Source: Kalaharituber pfeilii (Eukaryota > Ascomycota > Pezizomycetes > Pezizales > Pezizaceae). From it: 64,000 nucleotides of DNA. A model generated the notes under the pieces. It made no database searches. It was not told the origin of the DNA and saw nothing but the letters and a program-made list of their open reading frames with translations. Positions 1 to 11,250 of the stretch are shown here, in pieces (position 1 is the stretch's first letter; every line of letters starts with the position of its first letter). Location: assembly GCA_015179045.1 (NCBI GenBank), contig WHUZ01000128.1, positions 62,001 through 126,000 on the forward strand. Direction: 5' to 3'. The position numbers were made by a program, and so were the translations under genes.

Positions 1-48
1 GTGGTGCAGGTGAGAAAGGGTGTCGTTGGCTATGCGCATAGGCGAGCC

Positions 49-109
49 TTTATTTTTTTTTCCTTTTTCTTTCACGTGACCCCGCTTGCAGCAGCTCGCC
101 ATGGCAGGG
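49..109 (-). mobile_element. B-tail micro-insertion (LINE-B 3' hairpin only)
   Basis: A T-rich run is followed by the reverse complement of the LINE-B 3' hairpin (CACGTGACCCCGCTTGCAGC, then TCGCCATGGCAGGG). Flanks CATAGGCGAGCC (37-48) and CATAGGAGAACC (110-121) look like a 12-bp TSD with two differences. No coding sequence is carried; the body is about 40 bp plus poly-A. Confidence 0.65.
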
Positions 110-120
110 CATAGGAGAAC

Positions 121-864
121 CTGATTCAATGGACATCGCCTGACTGGCGTTCTGATGATGCTGCATTGCATAATATTGCTACCATGAGCACGGTTGAAGG
201 GGAAGAATACATTTAGTATTAACAACGCAAATAAATAAACAATCTGATCATATGATGGCAATTGCCACTGGTTTGTGTTTGATAATCGTAAAGCAGTTGA
301 CGGAATTCCTGTACCAGTAGCATGAAGCCCGGGCAATTGGAATTGCATGTTTAATGAAGCTTCGAGTGTACAATGTTTCTAGTGTTTGAGAGCTTGGATG
401 ATAACACTGAACATAGGTGCCAGGGTCAGTATGTAGTAATTTTCCTTCCTCCTTTCTTCTTCTTTCATTCTATTACTCGCATACCTGTGTACGTCCGGAA
501 TGTGGCGAGGGAGCATCCAGTAAGACTTTATTGCGTCATCACATTCAATGTAAAAACCTAGTTACAGTTCCCACCGTGCTCTAATCCGTACAAGAGTGGG
601 AAGAAAGGTGGTAGAAATTCTTTTCCTGAGTAGGTGATGAATGAATGTAGGTAGAATTGCATACCCAGAGCGCTTTCTACTAACGTGTTTGTAAAATTCG
701 GGCATTTCGGGGGCTGCATAAACAGATATAATCCAACTAATTATAGGTTCTGCGGAAGTCTGCTTGTGTGATGAAGGAAAATATACAAATCAAGAGTTCT
801 GTTTTTTTCGGGAGGAGTTTTAGATAACCCCGGAATGATTCTGGAGCTCTGGTCCTGTCGGGAG
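121..864. other. gene-free stretch
   Basis: Moderately AT-rich sequence. I see no conserved coding frame, RNA gene or repeat between the first two hairpin insertions. Confidence 0.4.
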
Positions 865-875
865 TCCTGTCTGCT

Positions 876-917
876 TCTTTTTTTATATCACGTAACCCCA
901 CTTGCCATGGCAGGGCA
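876..917 (-). mobile_element. B-tail micro-insertion
   Basis: A short poly-T then ATATCACGTAACCCC and CTTGCCATGGCAGGG: a B tail with a shortened loop. The flanks TCCTGTCTGCT (865-875) and TCCTATCTGCT (918-928) form an 11-bp TSD with one mismatch. Confidence 0.75.
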
Positions 918-928
918 TCCTATCTGCT

Positions 929-1517
929 CCAGAGCGACCCCAGTTCCTGACAGGATCATGCCACTTGGTTATCTGAAAATTTGTTCACTAAAATGTAAAT
1001 CCATTCACGCAATATTCGATACTATTATGGTTCGGGACATCTGTACGCGGAGTAGGGGCGACATTTGGTTCGCTGACTAAGCACACGATTTACATAGGTA
1101 CAAATACCTTATGCCCCATAGTATCCAGCGAGTTTGAAAAGGTTCCCCCGAAGGCTCCATCGTTCTCCCACACCTCTACCGCGTCCGCCACTCTACCGCT
1201 TCCACCACTCCACTACTCCCACTGCTCTCAATGCTGCTCTGCTGGCACTAGAGGTATGTTATTCAATTTCTCAAGCTATCTACATGCAAAGAAGATTCAG
1301 GAGGTTATTATGGAGCACTTGAGGGCACGTGTCGAGTCTGCACTAGAATGACTATGATATCCTTTCTGACCTGGACCCGCTGATCCCCACCAGTCATGCC
1401 CACTGCCTTGCTCGGCATTTTTTTTTTTTTCCACCTTAAAGAAGGCTCAACAACAGCAGGTACAAACTCTTGAGGAAGATCGGGTTGCCACTCACGGAGA
1501 AACTGTTGTCTGAGATA
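929..1517. other. gene-free stretch
   Basis: No supported gene. A 14-nt poly-T at about 1419 might be a worn poly-A scar, but no duplication is visible. Confidence 0.35.
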
Positions 1518-1903
1518 TTTTTTTTTTTTTCATCATTGATCGCATGCCGCCCTACGCGCTATGGCGATTTAGGTACATGGCAGATAAAATAAAAGAAAAA
1601 GGAAGATCAGGTCATGAACGCTCGGTAGGGACCAACGACTCTCCTTAGTGATGTAGGTAGTACAATCCAAACGCAAATCCAAAACCGGAACCAATGTGCT
1701 GCCCGTGTATGTTCGCGTGCTACAAGCAAGGGGGAACATGGTTTGCCTATCTCCGTGTTCTGTCCCACTCACATTGGCTTGATCTCAGCCATCTTCCTCC
1801 CAGTCTCACTCGCCCCGCTCCAGCTGGTTTTTCCAAGTATACCACCTCAACGAGCGTCTGCTTCTTTCTCAACCATCGAATCCCCAAGATCCCCAAGGCT
1901 GCG
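1518..1903 (-). mobile_element. ORF1-only LINE-H fragment ('half-LINE'), decayed
   Basis: Poly-T at 1518-1530 is followed by the reverse-complemented H hairpin (CGCATGCCGCCC, GCGCTATGGCGAT). About 250 bp further, minus-strand translation of 1820-1903 resembles the gag-like ORF1 C-terminus seen in other copies here (GIRWLRKK..., then VVYLE, then VRLGGRWL). The frame is worn and no duplication was found. It belongs with the ORF1-plus-H-tail copies at 8182, 20744 and 34334. Confidence 0.55.
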
Positions 1904-2992
1904 TTGCCATTCGCTGATGTAATTGCACATAACGTGCTGAATCTTCGGATTAGAGAGTTTGCTGAAATGCTTGTTCATCCGCAAGTGACCTTAAGAGGAG
2001 ATCACCGTAGAGCTTTCAATAACCATATGCAAACTGCTCACCCGTTAGAGGAGCTTATCGGTGAAGTAGTGGCATGGATGCAATTGTAGCCTCCACAATT
2101 TGTGCAAGAGAAGGGTGAGCTATGGCCATACTGCTGCGTGGGCAATGAATTGAAAGAGGTATCAGTGAGATGTGAACCAAGCAGATCATACATACTCCTT
2201 GGGTCTGGCATGCGATCTGAAGACTTCTGTAGTCCCCTGCTGACACGTTACAGTCTCCTGTAGACACCCCGGCAACCAAGCAGGCTAGCCGGCCTGCCCG
2301 GACAGGTCCCGAACCTCTGAGGAACCGACGGGACCAAAACAAGGGCAATTACGGAGCGCGTACTAACGGTATCAATGCAGGTTCGCTTATCCAAGCCAAT
2401 GTTGCCTGAATACGCGGTGACCCAGCCAGATGCGAGTATGCAATCGCCTCCCAAAAGGTAATTGCTATGCTAAGTGGGGTACTAGCATTATGTGCAAGGT
2501 CTATTTTTGAGTGACGATAAGCAGAGCCAGAACTAGTAAACATGACACAGTCCTAAGACATATGCCGAACTTGGCAGGACACTGCTTAATGAACCGTGAG
2601 CTTCAGCAGCTCTCAATGGTACAAGATAAGGAAGTATCACATGAATTCCGCGTTGGTGGACAAGGATATTGATCGGCATGCATATGCATATGCAGATGAG
2701 GTCTAGGCGTGTATGAATCGCTGGGTTGGTTTAACCCATTCCGTTCACTACCCATTCACCAATGTTACAACTGACCGGAACTATCCACCAATGCATCCGC
2801 AGATGGTTCGAATGATACACCAATAGCCAAATTTTGTGTAATTGTTCAGTATAACAAGATGATATGATGCAATATCAGATCATATGTTGATCGATTACAG
2901 CAACTTTAACAAAAAGCCGCTCGCAACTTCCAGATTTCTCTCATTGGCTATCCCTTGGGTACGCGCCACTCTCCTTTGATCTATTGAGTGAA

Positions 2993-2997
<5 letters not shown>
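1904..2997. other. gene-free stretch
   Basis: About 1.1 kb with only short overlapping frames on both strands and no recognisable domain, RNA gene or repeat. Confidence 0.4.
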
Positions 2998-3031
<34 letters not shown>

Positions 3032-3060
3032 ATATCATTACTCGCTTGCCGCCTCGGAGG
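2998..3060 (-). mobile_element. H-tail micro-insertion (partial hairpin)
   Basis: A poly-T of about 30 nt is followed by ATATATCATTACTCGCTTGC and CGCCTCGGAGGGATA, the 3' half of the H hairpin. No convincing duplication is visible. Confidence 0.55.
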
Positions 3061-4065
3061 GATAACTAGTCTTGACATCACTGTGACCAGTGTGTTCTTC
3101 GCAATTGACAGGGATTGCCTCAACTGCATGTCATGCGTACCCAATGGATAATGAGAAGTGAAAAAGAGTAGTAAAAGCTTGCGTAGGATTTGATCATATG
3201 GAATCGCAGCATCTTGTTAGAAAGAAGGTAGAGAAAGTTAACCCACCTCGAGGCTAACTATAACCCTTGTGGCAATGCTGCTTCCTGTGGTAGTGAGGTA
3301 ACTGAGGATAAAGAACATATTTCGGGATTCATCAGCTATGTGCCGGAACCGTAGATGGGCGGAGATTTATCGCATCGGGTAAATGGTTCGGATCTACCCC
3401 ACAGTTGTGAATGGGTTTTAATCCAGCGGGTTGAACCATTCGGCAACGGTGGTTAATAAGTCGACCTACTCTGCAATAGTATCCATTCGTGCATGGGTCA
3501 TGCAGTGCCCGCTTGCTTTTCCATCCCATTTTGTGAATGTGCATTACCATTAAGTGAGCCATAGACTACTGTGTTCTACCGGGATATTGCGCACAACCGG
3601 GATATTGCGCACTTTCGGAACATGCGAATTTTTGCAGTAGTGGCTGCAATTCATGTGCGAGTATTATGAAACTTTAGGATGATGTTTTTAACATATCCTG
3701 AAATATATTCTGTGCCTCAGATTGCATCTATCGGAGGACAGCATAGTGTACTATACTGAGATATACCTAATTAGGCAATAGGCACTTCTGTTTATAAAAT
3801 TAGACACAGACCAACTAGAGTGTTGATATGCTTAATTACATATCAGCATATGCCCATAATAATATATACCAAGTTTGGTACGGATATGAGTATTGTAGCA
3901 GAAGTGCTAATTAAAAATATTCAACAATAGTAGCAATTTAGTAGTAATAGAAGCAGGCAGGCTAATGGAAGATACAATAGGCTTAAATATGAGTGGAGAG
4001 AGTTCTTACAGCTAAAGCATATGGGAAAGATTTATTTTTGGCAGTCCTAGCTCCCTATATAATGA

Positions 4066-4309
4066 TTGGAAGTACATGGAATAAGATACTAGTATCTATA
4101 TTTAGTAAGATATAATATAGTATATAGTTTAATATAGTAGGTGTATAAGATATTATAATAAAGTAAATTAATTATAATATATCTAAAATTATAGATAATA
4201 AGTTTGGTACTAATATAAGTTTTATAAAAGAAGTAGTAGCTAAAAATATTTAGAAAGAATAGTAGTTTAAGAGTAATAAAAGTAAGTAAGCTTAATAGAA
4301 GTAGAATAG
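4066..4309. other. AT-rich interior of the long-TIR element
   Basis: Very AT-rich sequence left of the LTR, no coding signal. The matching right side is 5154-5637. The composition fits heavy transition decay. Confidence 0.5.
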
Positions 4310-5153
4310 TGTAAAGAATGGGTCAGGGTCGGGGTCGAGATACAGGGTAGGCAGCGGGTGCCAGGGAGGCAGCGGGGTTCACGGCGGGTAGAGACAGTCG
4401 GCGCTATATCATGTAGAGAGAGATGTATGCAGAGTTACGTACAGCCTGAGGGTGGATACAAGTTGTTACGCGAGGAGCAGAGAGGGAGGTGGGGATGAGC
4501 CTCCTTTATGGAGAGCCCAGGAACTTGGCAGAAGAACATTCTAGAGAATCAAACGAGCACGGAAACTTGGCAGAAGAATATTCTAGATACAGGAGAATCA
4601 AACTAGCGCGGGAGAAACTTCGAGCTAATGCAGGAGAACATTCTGGACGAATCATGGATGCAAGAGAATATGCAGGAACATACGGGCAGCGACCGGGATG
4701 CAAGCGGCTGCTGTGCGTAAGGACTCGGGGCGGGCGGCGAGGGTCGGAGCTTTCAGGTACTGCCGCTACGCGGCGGCTCGGCAGGAGTTCGGGCTGTGGC
4801 AGGGAATATGCAGGAACATACGGGCAGCGACCGGGATGCAAGCGGCTGCTGTGCGTAAGGACTCGGGGCGGGCGGCGAGGGTCGGAGCTTTCAGGTACTG
4901 CCGCTACGCGGCGGCTCGGCAGGAGTTCGGGCTGTGGCAGGGAATATGCAGGAACATACGGGCAGCGACCGGGATGCAAGCGGCTGCTGTGCGTAAGGAC
5001 TCAGGGCGGGCGGCGAGGGTCGGAGCTTTCAGGTACTGCCGCTACGCGGCGGCTCGGCAGGAGTTCGGGCTGTGGCAGGGTCTCGGGGCCTCGGGTCTCG
5101 CGTGTCACGTGCGGGAGGAGTATTTCGGCCGTGGTGGAGGTTGGTTCGTTACA
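4310..5153 (+). mobile_element. solo LTR, family TGTAAAG, copy 1
   Basis: It begins TGTAAAGAATGGGTC and ends GGTTCGTTACA (TG...CA). A perfect 5-bp TSD AATAG flanks it (4305-4309 and 5154-5158). Two other copies of the family lie at 30628-31147 and 60436-60991. This 844-bp copy is longer because a 138-bp internal unit is present three times (about 4665-5078). The long open frames inside it fall in the GC-rich repeat and occur in several frames on both strands, so I do not regard them as genes. Confidence 0.88.
4665..5078. repeat. 138-bp tandem repeat, three units
   Basis: Units beginning GGAATATGCAGGAACATACG recur at about 4665, 4803 and 4941 with very few differences. The other two LTR copies have one unit, so the expansion happened within this copy. 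Confidence 0.88.
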
Positions 5154-6137
5154 AATAGACTTAAATATAAGTAAAAACTATTCTTATAATTAAAATATAT
5201 AGCAAAAATTTATTTTTAGTACTTATAAGACTTTATATTATAATTTAGAGTATAGAAAATACTATACTACTATATTTTATTAGATTTTATATTATATTAG
5301 ATATAATATAGTATATATTTTATTATATAAAATATATAAGAGCTTACAATATACTTATATATATTATATATTTATTTATAATATATAAAGAATATTAAAA
5401 CTTTCTAAAAATAAGAAAAAGTAAAAAAATTCTTAAAATATAGAATAAAATAAAGATATTCTAAATATCTTCAAAAGATATAAGAACTAGTATCTGTATA
5501 TGGCTTGAAAAATAAAAGTATAAGAGGTATAAGTAATTTAATCTATTATATATTCTTATATACTAAGTATATTTACTTTATACTATAATATATCTTATAA
5601 AATATAAATTATAGTATACTATTCCTTACAACTTCAATTACTATATAGAGTTCTAGGACTGTTAAAAATAAATCTTTACCATATGCTTTAGCTGTAAGAA
5701 CTCTTTTTACTTATATTTAAGCCTACTGTATCCCCTATTAGCCTGCCTACTTCTATAACTACCGAATTACTACTATTTCTAAATATTTTCAGTTAGTACT
5801 TCTGCTACAATACTCATATTAGTACCAAACTTGGTATATATAATCATGAGTATATGCTGATGTGTAATTAAGCATATCAACACTCTAGTTGGTCTGTGTC
5901 TAATTTTATAAACAGAAGTGCCCTATTGCCTAATTAGGTATATCTCAGTATAGTACACTATGCTGTCCTCCGATAGATGCAATCTGAGGCACAGAATATA
6001 TTTCAGGATATGTTAAAAACATCATCCTAAAGTTTCATAATACTCGCACATGAATTGCAGCCACTACTGCAAAAATTCGCATGTTCCGAAAGTGCGCAAT
6101 ATCCCGGTTGTGCGCAATATCCCGGTAGAACACAGTA

Positions 6138-6418
6138 ATTAATTAACTCAAGCATTGGAACGTATTTACCAATTCTAGTCCTTTAATTAATTCTTTGATG
6201 CAAGCGACAGGGTGGCTGAACAGGCCAATATGTGCGACCGATGCAACAGGTATCAAGTATGCAAGTATAGGGGACAACCAGCGGTGGACAGTGGATTGGT
6301 GCTGTGGGGCGGGGGGTGGCAGTGGAAGAAAATCGCATGCAAGAGCGGGGCAGAATAGTGCATGTAGCGACTACATAACTAGCTAGTGCTTAGTCATTGA
6401 AGCAAATGTCCGCCCTCC
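6138..6418. other. gene-free stretch
   Basis: No supported gene between the long-TIR element and the next hairpin insertion. Confidence 0.35.
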
Positions 6419-6430
6419 TCCGCATACAGA

Positions 6431-6431
<1 letters not shown>

Positions 6432-6461
<30 letters not shown>

Positions 6462-6496
6462 ATAACCCCGCTTGTAGCACTTGGCCATGGCAGGGT
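6432..6496 (-). mobile_element. B-tail micro-insertion
   Basis: Poly-T, then AAATCACATAACCCCGCTTG and CTTGGCCATGGCAGGG: the full B hairpin. A perfect 13-bp TSD TCCGCATACAGAT lies at 6419-6431 and 6497-6509. The body is about 40 bp. Confidence 0.92.
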
Positions 6497-6641
6497 TCCG
6501 CATACAGATGTCCCCAACCATAACAGCTTTGTTGGATGCAGTCTGTTCTGAAATTGCAGTGCGCTGTAAAATTAGTAAGCAAAATCTTTGTCATCTGATC
6601 GCCGTCAGCAATAGGGTCCAGAGAGAAAGAAAATTGAGATA

Positions 6642-7497
6642 CTGTGGTTCACCACTTTCCCGGACACACCACTTTCCCGGACACATTTACCACCAAAACT
6701 GCGCAACTTTTGCACTCAATATCTCAACAACCACAACAGCATTTGTGAATGCACTTTGTGTAGCTATTAGATAAAGTGTAATTCTTGCTATCTAGCACCT
6801 TTTCTTCATCAAAAATTGGGGGTGCAAAGGGATTATGACTTGTCGCATTTCCGTTGGAAGGCTTGGCATTTATTTGTATGGGATCTCCATACAAAATGTT
6901 CATCAGACTCGAATGTAGTCCTACTCTTCAACGCTAATTACAATAGCTATGATAGTATATGTCAAGAATCACCTGAAGAGGTATAGTAAGGTGCTGCATT
7001 TAGTTTACTTTCATTTGTTGAATTGCAGAGTTGGTGTACAACTATCTACTTTTGGGCGTTGTTCTCATACAAATGGTTTCTATGGGAAATATGAATATTG
7101 TGAATAATTTCACAACCACTACAGTTATTACCTAACTACGTTGTTCATAGTTTCCGACTGAGTGATGCTATTGAATGTGAGTGTCTGAGTTTTTTTCATG
7201 AATTGATTGCAGGTGTAGCATGCAGAATTCGGGGGTGGTGACATTTGTATGGAGATCCCATACAAATAAATGCCAAGCCTTCCAACAAAAAAGCGACAAG
7301 CCATAATCCCTTTGCAGCCACAATTTTTGATGAAGAAAAAGTGCTAGATAGCAAGAATTACACTGTGCCTAATAGCTACACAAAGTGCATTCACAAATGC
7401 TGTTGTGGTTGTTGAGATATTGAGTGCGAAAGTTGCGCAGTTCTGGTGGTAAATGTGTCCGGGAAAGTGGTGTGTCCGGGAAAGTGGTGAACCACAG
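6642..7497. mobile_element. long-TIR element with TA duplication, family 2
   Basis: Ends CTGTGGTTCACCACTTTCCC and its reverse complement, with TA at 6640-6641 and 7498-7499. Inverted repeats are about 270 bp each. The terminal motif CACCACTTTCCCGGACA occurs twice in tandem at both ends, mirroring family 1. The interior of about 320 bp has no coding content. It is a non-autonomous, MITE-like element. Confidence 0.85.
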
Positions 7498-7499
7498 TA

Positions 7500-7820
7500 T
7501 TTCAGTAATAAATGACCTGATTCACTTACAACTTGAACTTATGATTGTACACATGTAATATTATAATAGTATGGTGTAAGAATCTACTTCTGCAGCAAGA
7601 TGGTAGTGTAACGTAGGAACAGATTATCTTGGTCATTAAGCACTTTATGTTACGGTTTCTACGATCAGGTAGTAAATATGAGAGTGGAACTTAGAACAAC
7701 ACTTCTTCGAGGGGGCCGCTCTTGCTGGCCCTTCTTATAGCCAATCTTGCGTGCTTTCCATCTATTGTCTAACTTGCTATGATCTCATGATCTATCTATA
7801 GATACCTCTCAGCCACTGCC
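7500..7820. other. gene-free stretch
   Basis: No conserved frame or repeat seen. Confidence 0.35.
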
Positions 7821-7831
7821 TCGCCTCATCT

Positions 7832-7923
7832 TTTTTTTTTTTTTTTTATGTCTTAATCGCGTGCCGCCCTGTGGGCTATGGCGATTTGAGTTACATGTGC
7901 TAGAGAGGGGTAAGTAGAGGATA
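7832..7923 (-). mobile_element. H-tail insertion
   Basis: Poly-T, H hairpin (GTCTTAATCGCGTGCCGCCC, GGGCTATGGCGAT) and about 40 bp of upstream 3'UTR. An 11-bp TSD TCGCCTCATCT lies at 7821-7831 and 7924-7934. Confidence 0.88.
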
Positions 7924-8391
7924 TCGCCTCATCTACAGGTCCATCCGGCAGCTCTGCCTGAACGTCCGTTCAGTGGCTCTGCCTCTGGAGGTCCGTTCGG
8001 TGGCTTTGTTCCTAGAGGTCCGTCCGGTGGCTGACACTGTGCTATGGCCATGCTGTTATGAGCGGGTCTGGGGTGCGGCCCACCAGCCATGGGTCCTCTG
8101 CTGGGAGGTCGCTGGGCCATCCGCCTCAAAGGGATACTTCAAGTTGTACTGTGCGGCATCATGCTGAGAGTAAGTGCGAATCTTTTTTTTTTATATCATT
8201 AATCGCGTGCCGCCCTAAGGGCTATGGCGATATTTAGTTACATATAAAATAAAGGAAGGAAAGAATTTAAGTAATATGGCCATTTAACTACATAAGGAAA
8301 TAATAAAGAAGTTACATGTGGGGCCCGCGGTGCTCATGATGATCCGGGCGAAGAGTTCAGCAGGTCCTATTTCCAACGTCTGTCGGACTCT

Positions 8392-8450
8392 GTTTTTTTT
8401 TGTTTTTTTTTTATCATTACTCGCATGCCGCCCTAAGGGCTATGGCGAGG
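8392..8450 (-). mobile_element. second H tail nested in the half-LINE
   Basis: Interrupted poly-T, then TATCATTACTCGCATGCCGC and GGGCTATGGCGAGGT. Its own duplication could not be recognised. It may mark the 3' end of an older element fused with the outer one. Confidence 0.6.
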
Positions 8451-8784
8451 TATAGGTACACAGATATTTTTGAAATATAGTCAGGAAATGTGAAAAAGGG
8501 AGAAAGAGTAACAGTCAATAGATAGGAGATAGGAAGAGTAAGAATGAAAGAGAAGTAAAGTCAAAGTCAAGGAATGGGATCAAGTAAGTCACGCTTTCGA
8601 GCGGAAAGAATTAATTGATTACAGAAGAAGTCTCCAGTATGTACAGGACCCGTGACTTATATGTCCCTCGCAGCGACCTTCACAGTTGCCACAGTAAAAA
8701 CTTTTCAAACGCCACAGTCAACCATTAGTCAAACCGCCGTCCCATAATTCCTCCGTGTCGGTGCTAGGATTACGCCGTCGGTTC

Positions 8785-8823
8785 GCCCTGCCATGGCGAA
8801 CAGCTGCACGCGGGGTCACGTGA

Positions 8824-8853
<30 letters not shown>
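8785..8853 (+). mobile_element. B-tail micro-insertion nested in the half-LINE
   Basis: GCCCTGCCATGGCGAACAGC..., GCGGGGTCACGTGAC and about 30 A. The TSD ACGCCGTCGGTTC (13 bp, perfect) lies at 8772-8784 and 8854-8866. The body begins at the base of the hairpin, with no extra LINE sequence. Confidence 0.93.
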
Positions 8854-8855
<2 letters not shown>

Positions 8856-9790
8856 GCCGTCGGTTCAACATGGGATTAACCCCTAGTTGCCCCCGTCTCG
8901 TCCAGTAGGTCCAACAGGCGTACTGACTGACCCTCAACCATTTCCCTCCCAGCCGCACTCTCTCTACCTCGGTGTTTTCCTACAAGTACATCACCGCTGA
9001 GCTCGTCTTCTTTCCTCCTCCTATCAGCGTCTGCTTCCGTATCACCCACCTGATCCCAACCGTTTTGCCTAGGCCTTTGTTACCTTCCTCCAACCATCTA
9101 CGGACTTTCCCCAGATCCTTTCTCAGGGCTATTCCGTGTACAACGATGCCGGTCTTCGAAGTGGTGGCATCGGGGCTGGATGGAGGGGCGGCGGATCTGT
9201 TGTTGGGGCTGGATGGGGGGCAGCGGGTCTGATGTTGGGGTTCGTGAGTCTTGAGGTGGGCTCGGGCGTCGGGGTCGGGGGTTTTGGTGTACTAGTGGTG
9301 GCAGCGGGGTCGAGTAAGTGCGAATGTACAAGTACGGTGAAAACAACTGATGTTTGTATGTATTAGATATAGTGGAAGGTGATCAGCAAGAACATAAGGG
9401 CAAGCTATATGGAGAAGAGGCGCAGGTAAGGAGAGCTGAAGACAGGAATAAAGAACCGAACATTCAGTAGAAGAACTAGATGTGTAGGAACAGGCTGGAT
9501 GTTTAGAACGAAGAGCTGTGCAGAATCACCGCCTCATATACCGCTGGCTGACCAAATACCCATTTCTAATCACACTTCCTTCCAACCTTACCCTCATTCC
9601 CAGTATTCGCTTACTGTGCAACCCTCGTCACCTGCGACCTCCTTGAGCCCAGCGCCAGCGCAGTTATAGCAGTTTGGCGCCGCCGCCTACCACACTGTCA
9701 AATTGCAATACACATCCGTGCCCGATCCATGTTTGATTCCAACTGCAGCTAGCGGTTGATCAAGCCGAATTGTCACTAGCAGCTTTGTAG

Positions 9791-9855
9791 TTTTTTTTTT
9801 TTTTTTTTTTTTTTCATAATCAGTGATCGCGTGCCGCCCTATGGGCTATGGCGAT
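9791..9855 (-). mobile_element. H-tail micro-insertion
   Basis: Poly-T, TGATCGCGTGCCGCCC, ATGGGCTATGGCGAT. The 9-bp TSD GCTTTGTAG lies at 9782-9790 and 9856-9864. The insertion ends at the hairpin base. Confidence 0.9.
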
Positions 9856-9864
9856 GCTTTGTAG

Positions 9865-10429
9865 GTCAATATGGGTGGATATCCTCTTCCAGGAGGCCCT
9901 GACATTACCCCCCGTCCCTACGGCTGATCCTCCATCAGTGGTGTATCATAGGCCGGTATCGCGCATAGTTGTCCACCATTAAACCTCTCCAAAAGAAAAA
10001 AATCCACGTGGCAAAAATATCTCATGGGCAAGGAAGGTATGGACCCAATTGCTGTCCACGTTGATGTGGCCAATTTTGTGAGCTCGTATGGGCTCTGACC
10101 CTTAGGGTCCCTGGTCGTTGTGGATGCATAGCTCCCATGCCAGTTCGAGAATTTCCGCTTTTTGAAAGTGCTCAGAGCACACTGTCGCTTCGATCCCACG
10201 CCGTTTCCGCAATCTCCACCTTCTGAAACAGTGCTCAATCGCACTGTCGCCCTCCACCCTTTGCAAAGTCGTGCCTCCACCATGACAATATCCTGCGTTT
10301 CAGCGGTTTCTCTTCACTAATGTTCATCTGAGAGGTATTCTACTATGTATTACCGGGCGGTGGGAATCAGTTCGAGCTTCCTTCAGTAGTGGTAACCTGG
10401 TGCCTTCGCCTCTGCTGTATTTGTGGTTC
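9865..10429. other. uncertain stretch next to gag relic
   Basis: A 121-codon minus-strand frame covers 9918-10283. It contains two similar blocks built on GTGCTCA...GCACACTGTCGC-type sequence, and I recognise no domain. It could be decayed retrotransposon sequence downstream of the gag relic. Confidence 0.3.
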
Positions 10430-11130
10430 TTCAGTACCGCGGTTCGGAGCCCTCGGTGCTGCTAGCTTCGGAGCTTTCTGACTCCAGTCGTTTGTCAGCT
10501 TGAATTGCCATAGTTTTCCACTTCGTAGTCGCTCAATGGTGCGTTTCGGGCCTGCAACGCTCTACATAGCTCAGGCTTCAGCCCTGGTAGTAGCAGGCAT
10601 AGCAGTAGCTCTTTGGGCACCCTAGCATGTAGCTTCAATGTGTCAGCCTCAATGAAGCAGTCCGAAATTCCTTCAGTTTGCTCTAGCATCTTGCAAGTAA
10701 TTACTGCCCTTGCATGTTGACTTGGGTCACTAAATGTCTTGAGTAACCTTTCGAAGATACCATCTAAAGTGCTGAGCTTTTTCTCGTTCTTTCGTTACCT
10801 ACGGGCTACTCGCCCTTCACGGCAGAGTCAAGCAGTTCGAGGCTGGCGCTTGCACTTGTATTGTTGTGCAGACACATGAATTTGCAAAATTCATAGGTGA
10901 GCGTATCGAGGTATGTGGTTCCATCGAACTTTGGAATTTTGTTGAGGAATATTCTTTTCAGCTGCTCGTGATCACTGTCGTCTATAATACTGAGCACCGG
11001 TGTAACTATAGTTATAGTGGCTACGGAGGGCGTAGATGGCGGCGGGGTGGTCTGCTGAGCTGCAGTTTAAGCAGTGGCTGCAGTCTGAAACTGGAATTGC
11101 CGGTCTATCTGTTCAATCTTATATTTTAGT
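10430..11130 (-). pseudogene. decayed LTR-retrotransposon gag relic
   Basis: Minus-strand segments at about 10997-10806 and 10780-10495 read like the capsid part of a Ty3/gypsy-type gag. In order they are KRIFLNKIPKFDGTTYLDTL, then LLKTFSDPSQHARAV in another frame, then EADTLKLHARVPKELL, then LPGLKPELCRALQARNAPLS. The pieces are separated by stops and a frame change. No protease, reverse transcriptase or LTRs are visible nearby. Gag assignment is by general resemblance only. Confidence 0.45.
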
Positions 11131-11176
11131 GCACGAGGTGTAGATGGCTTGATTCTCGGTAGCGGCGGCGGCAGTC

Positions 11177-11250
11177 CTTTTTTCTTTTTTTTTTTTTTTT
11201 TTTAACTTCACGTAACCCCGCTTGCAGCTGTTCGCCATGGCCGGGCCAAA
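11177..11250 (-). mobile_element. B-tail micro-insertion
   Basis: Interrupted poly-T then AACTTCACGTAACCCCGCTT and GTTCGCCATGGCCGGGCC. No clear duplication; the flanking GGCGGCGGC tracts obscure it. Confidence 0.7.

Larger units (their letters stand above)
3569..6135. mobile_element. long-TIR DNA transposon with TA duplication, family 1
   Basis: The element starts CTGTGTTCTACCGGGATATT and ends in its reverse complement. The dinucleotide TA lies just outside each end (3567-3568, 6136-6137). Inverted repeats run about 500 bp (3569 to about 4065, and about 5638 to 6135). Directly behind the terminal 9 nt, a 17-nt motif (ACCGGGATATTGCGCAC) occurs twice in tandem at each end, a plausible transposase-binding array. 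The interior is AT-rich and noncoding and contains a later solo LTR (4310-5153). TA duplication suggests the Tc1/mariner-pogo group. No transposase is present, so it is non-autonomous. Confidence 0.85.
8182..9311 (-). mobile_element. ORF1-only LINE-H element ('half-LINE') with nested insertions
   Basis: A 14-bp perfect TSD, GAGTAAGTGCGAAT, brackets the insertion (8168-8181 and 9312-9325). At the left are poly-T and an H hairpin (8182-8240). At the right, minus-strand 9160-8890 encodes a gag-like ORF1 C-terminus: TGIVVHGIALRKDLGKVRRW, then WVIRKQTLIGGGKKTSS, then one in-frame stop, then VRLGGKWLRVSQY. No reverse-transcriptase sequence lies between ORF1 and the tail, so this is an internally deleted or ORF1-only element. 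It contains a second H tail (about 8392-8450) and a B micro-insertion (8785-8853). Confidence 0.85.

Noticed and set aside
2998..3027. Long poly-T runs as terminators
   Set aside because: They are retro-element poly-A tails read in reverse, usually followed by the H or B hairpin.
4489..5193. 234-codon frame and its antisense partners
   Set aside because: They lie inside a solo LTR; the same frames recur in the other two LTR copies, and the repeat is open on both strands.
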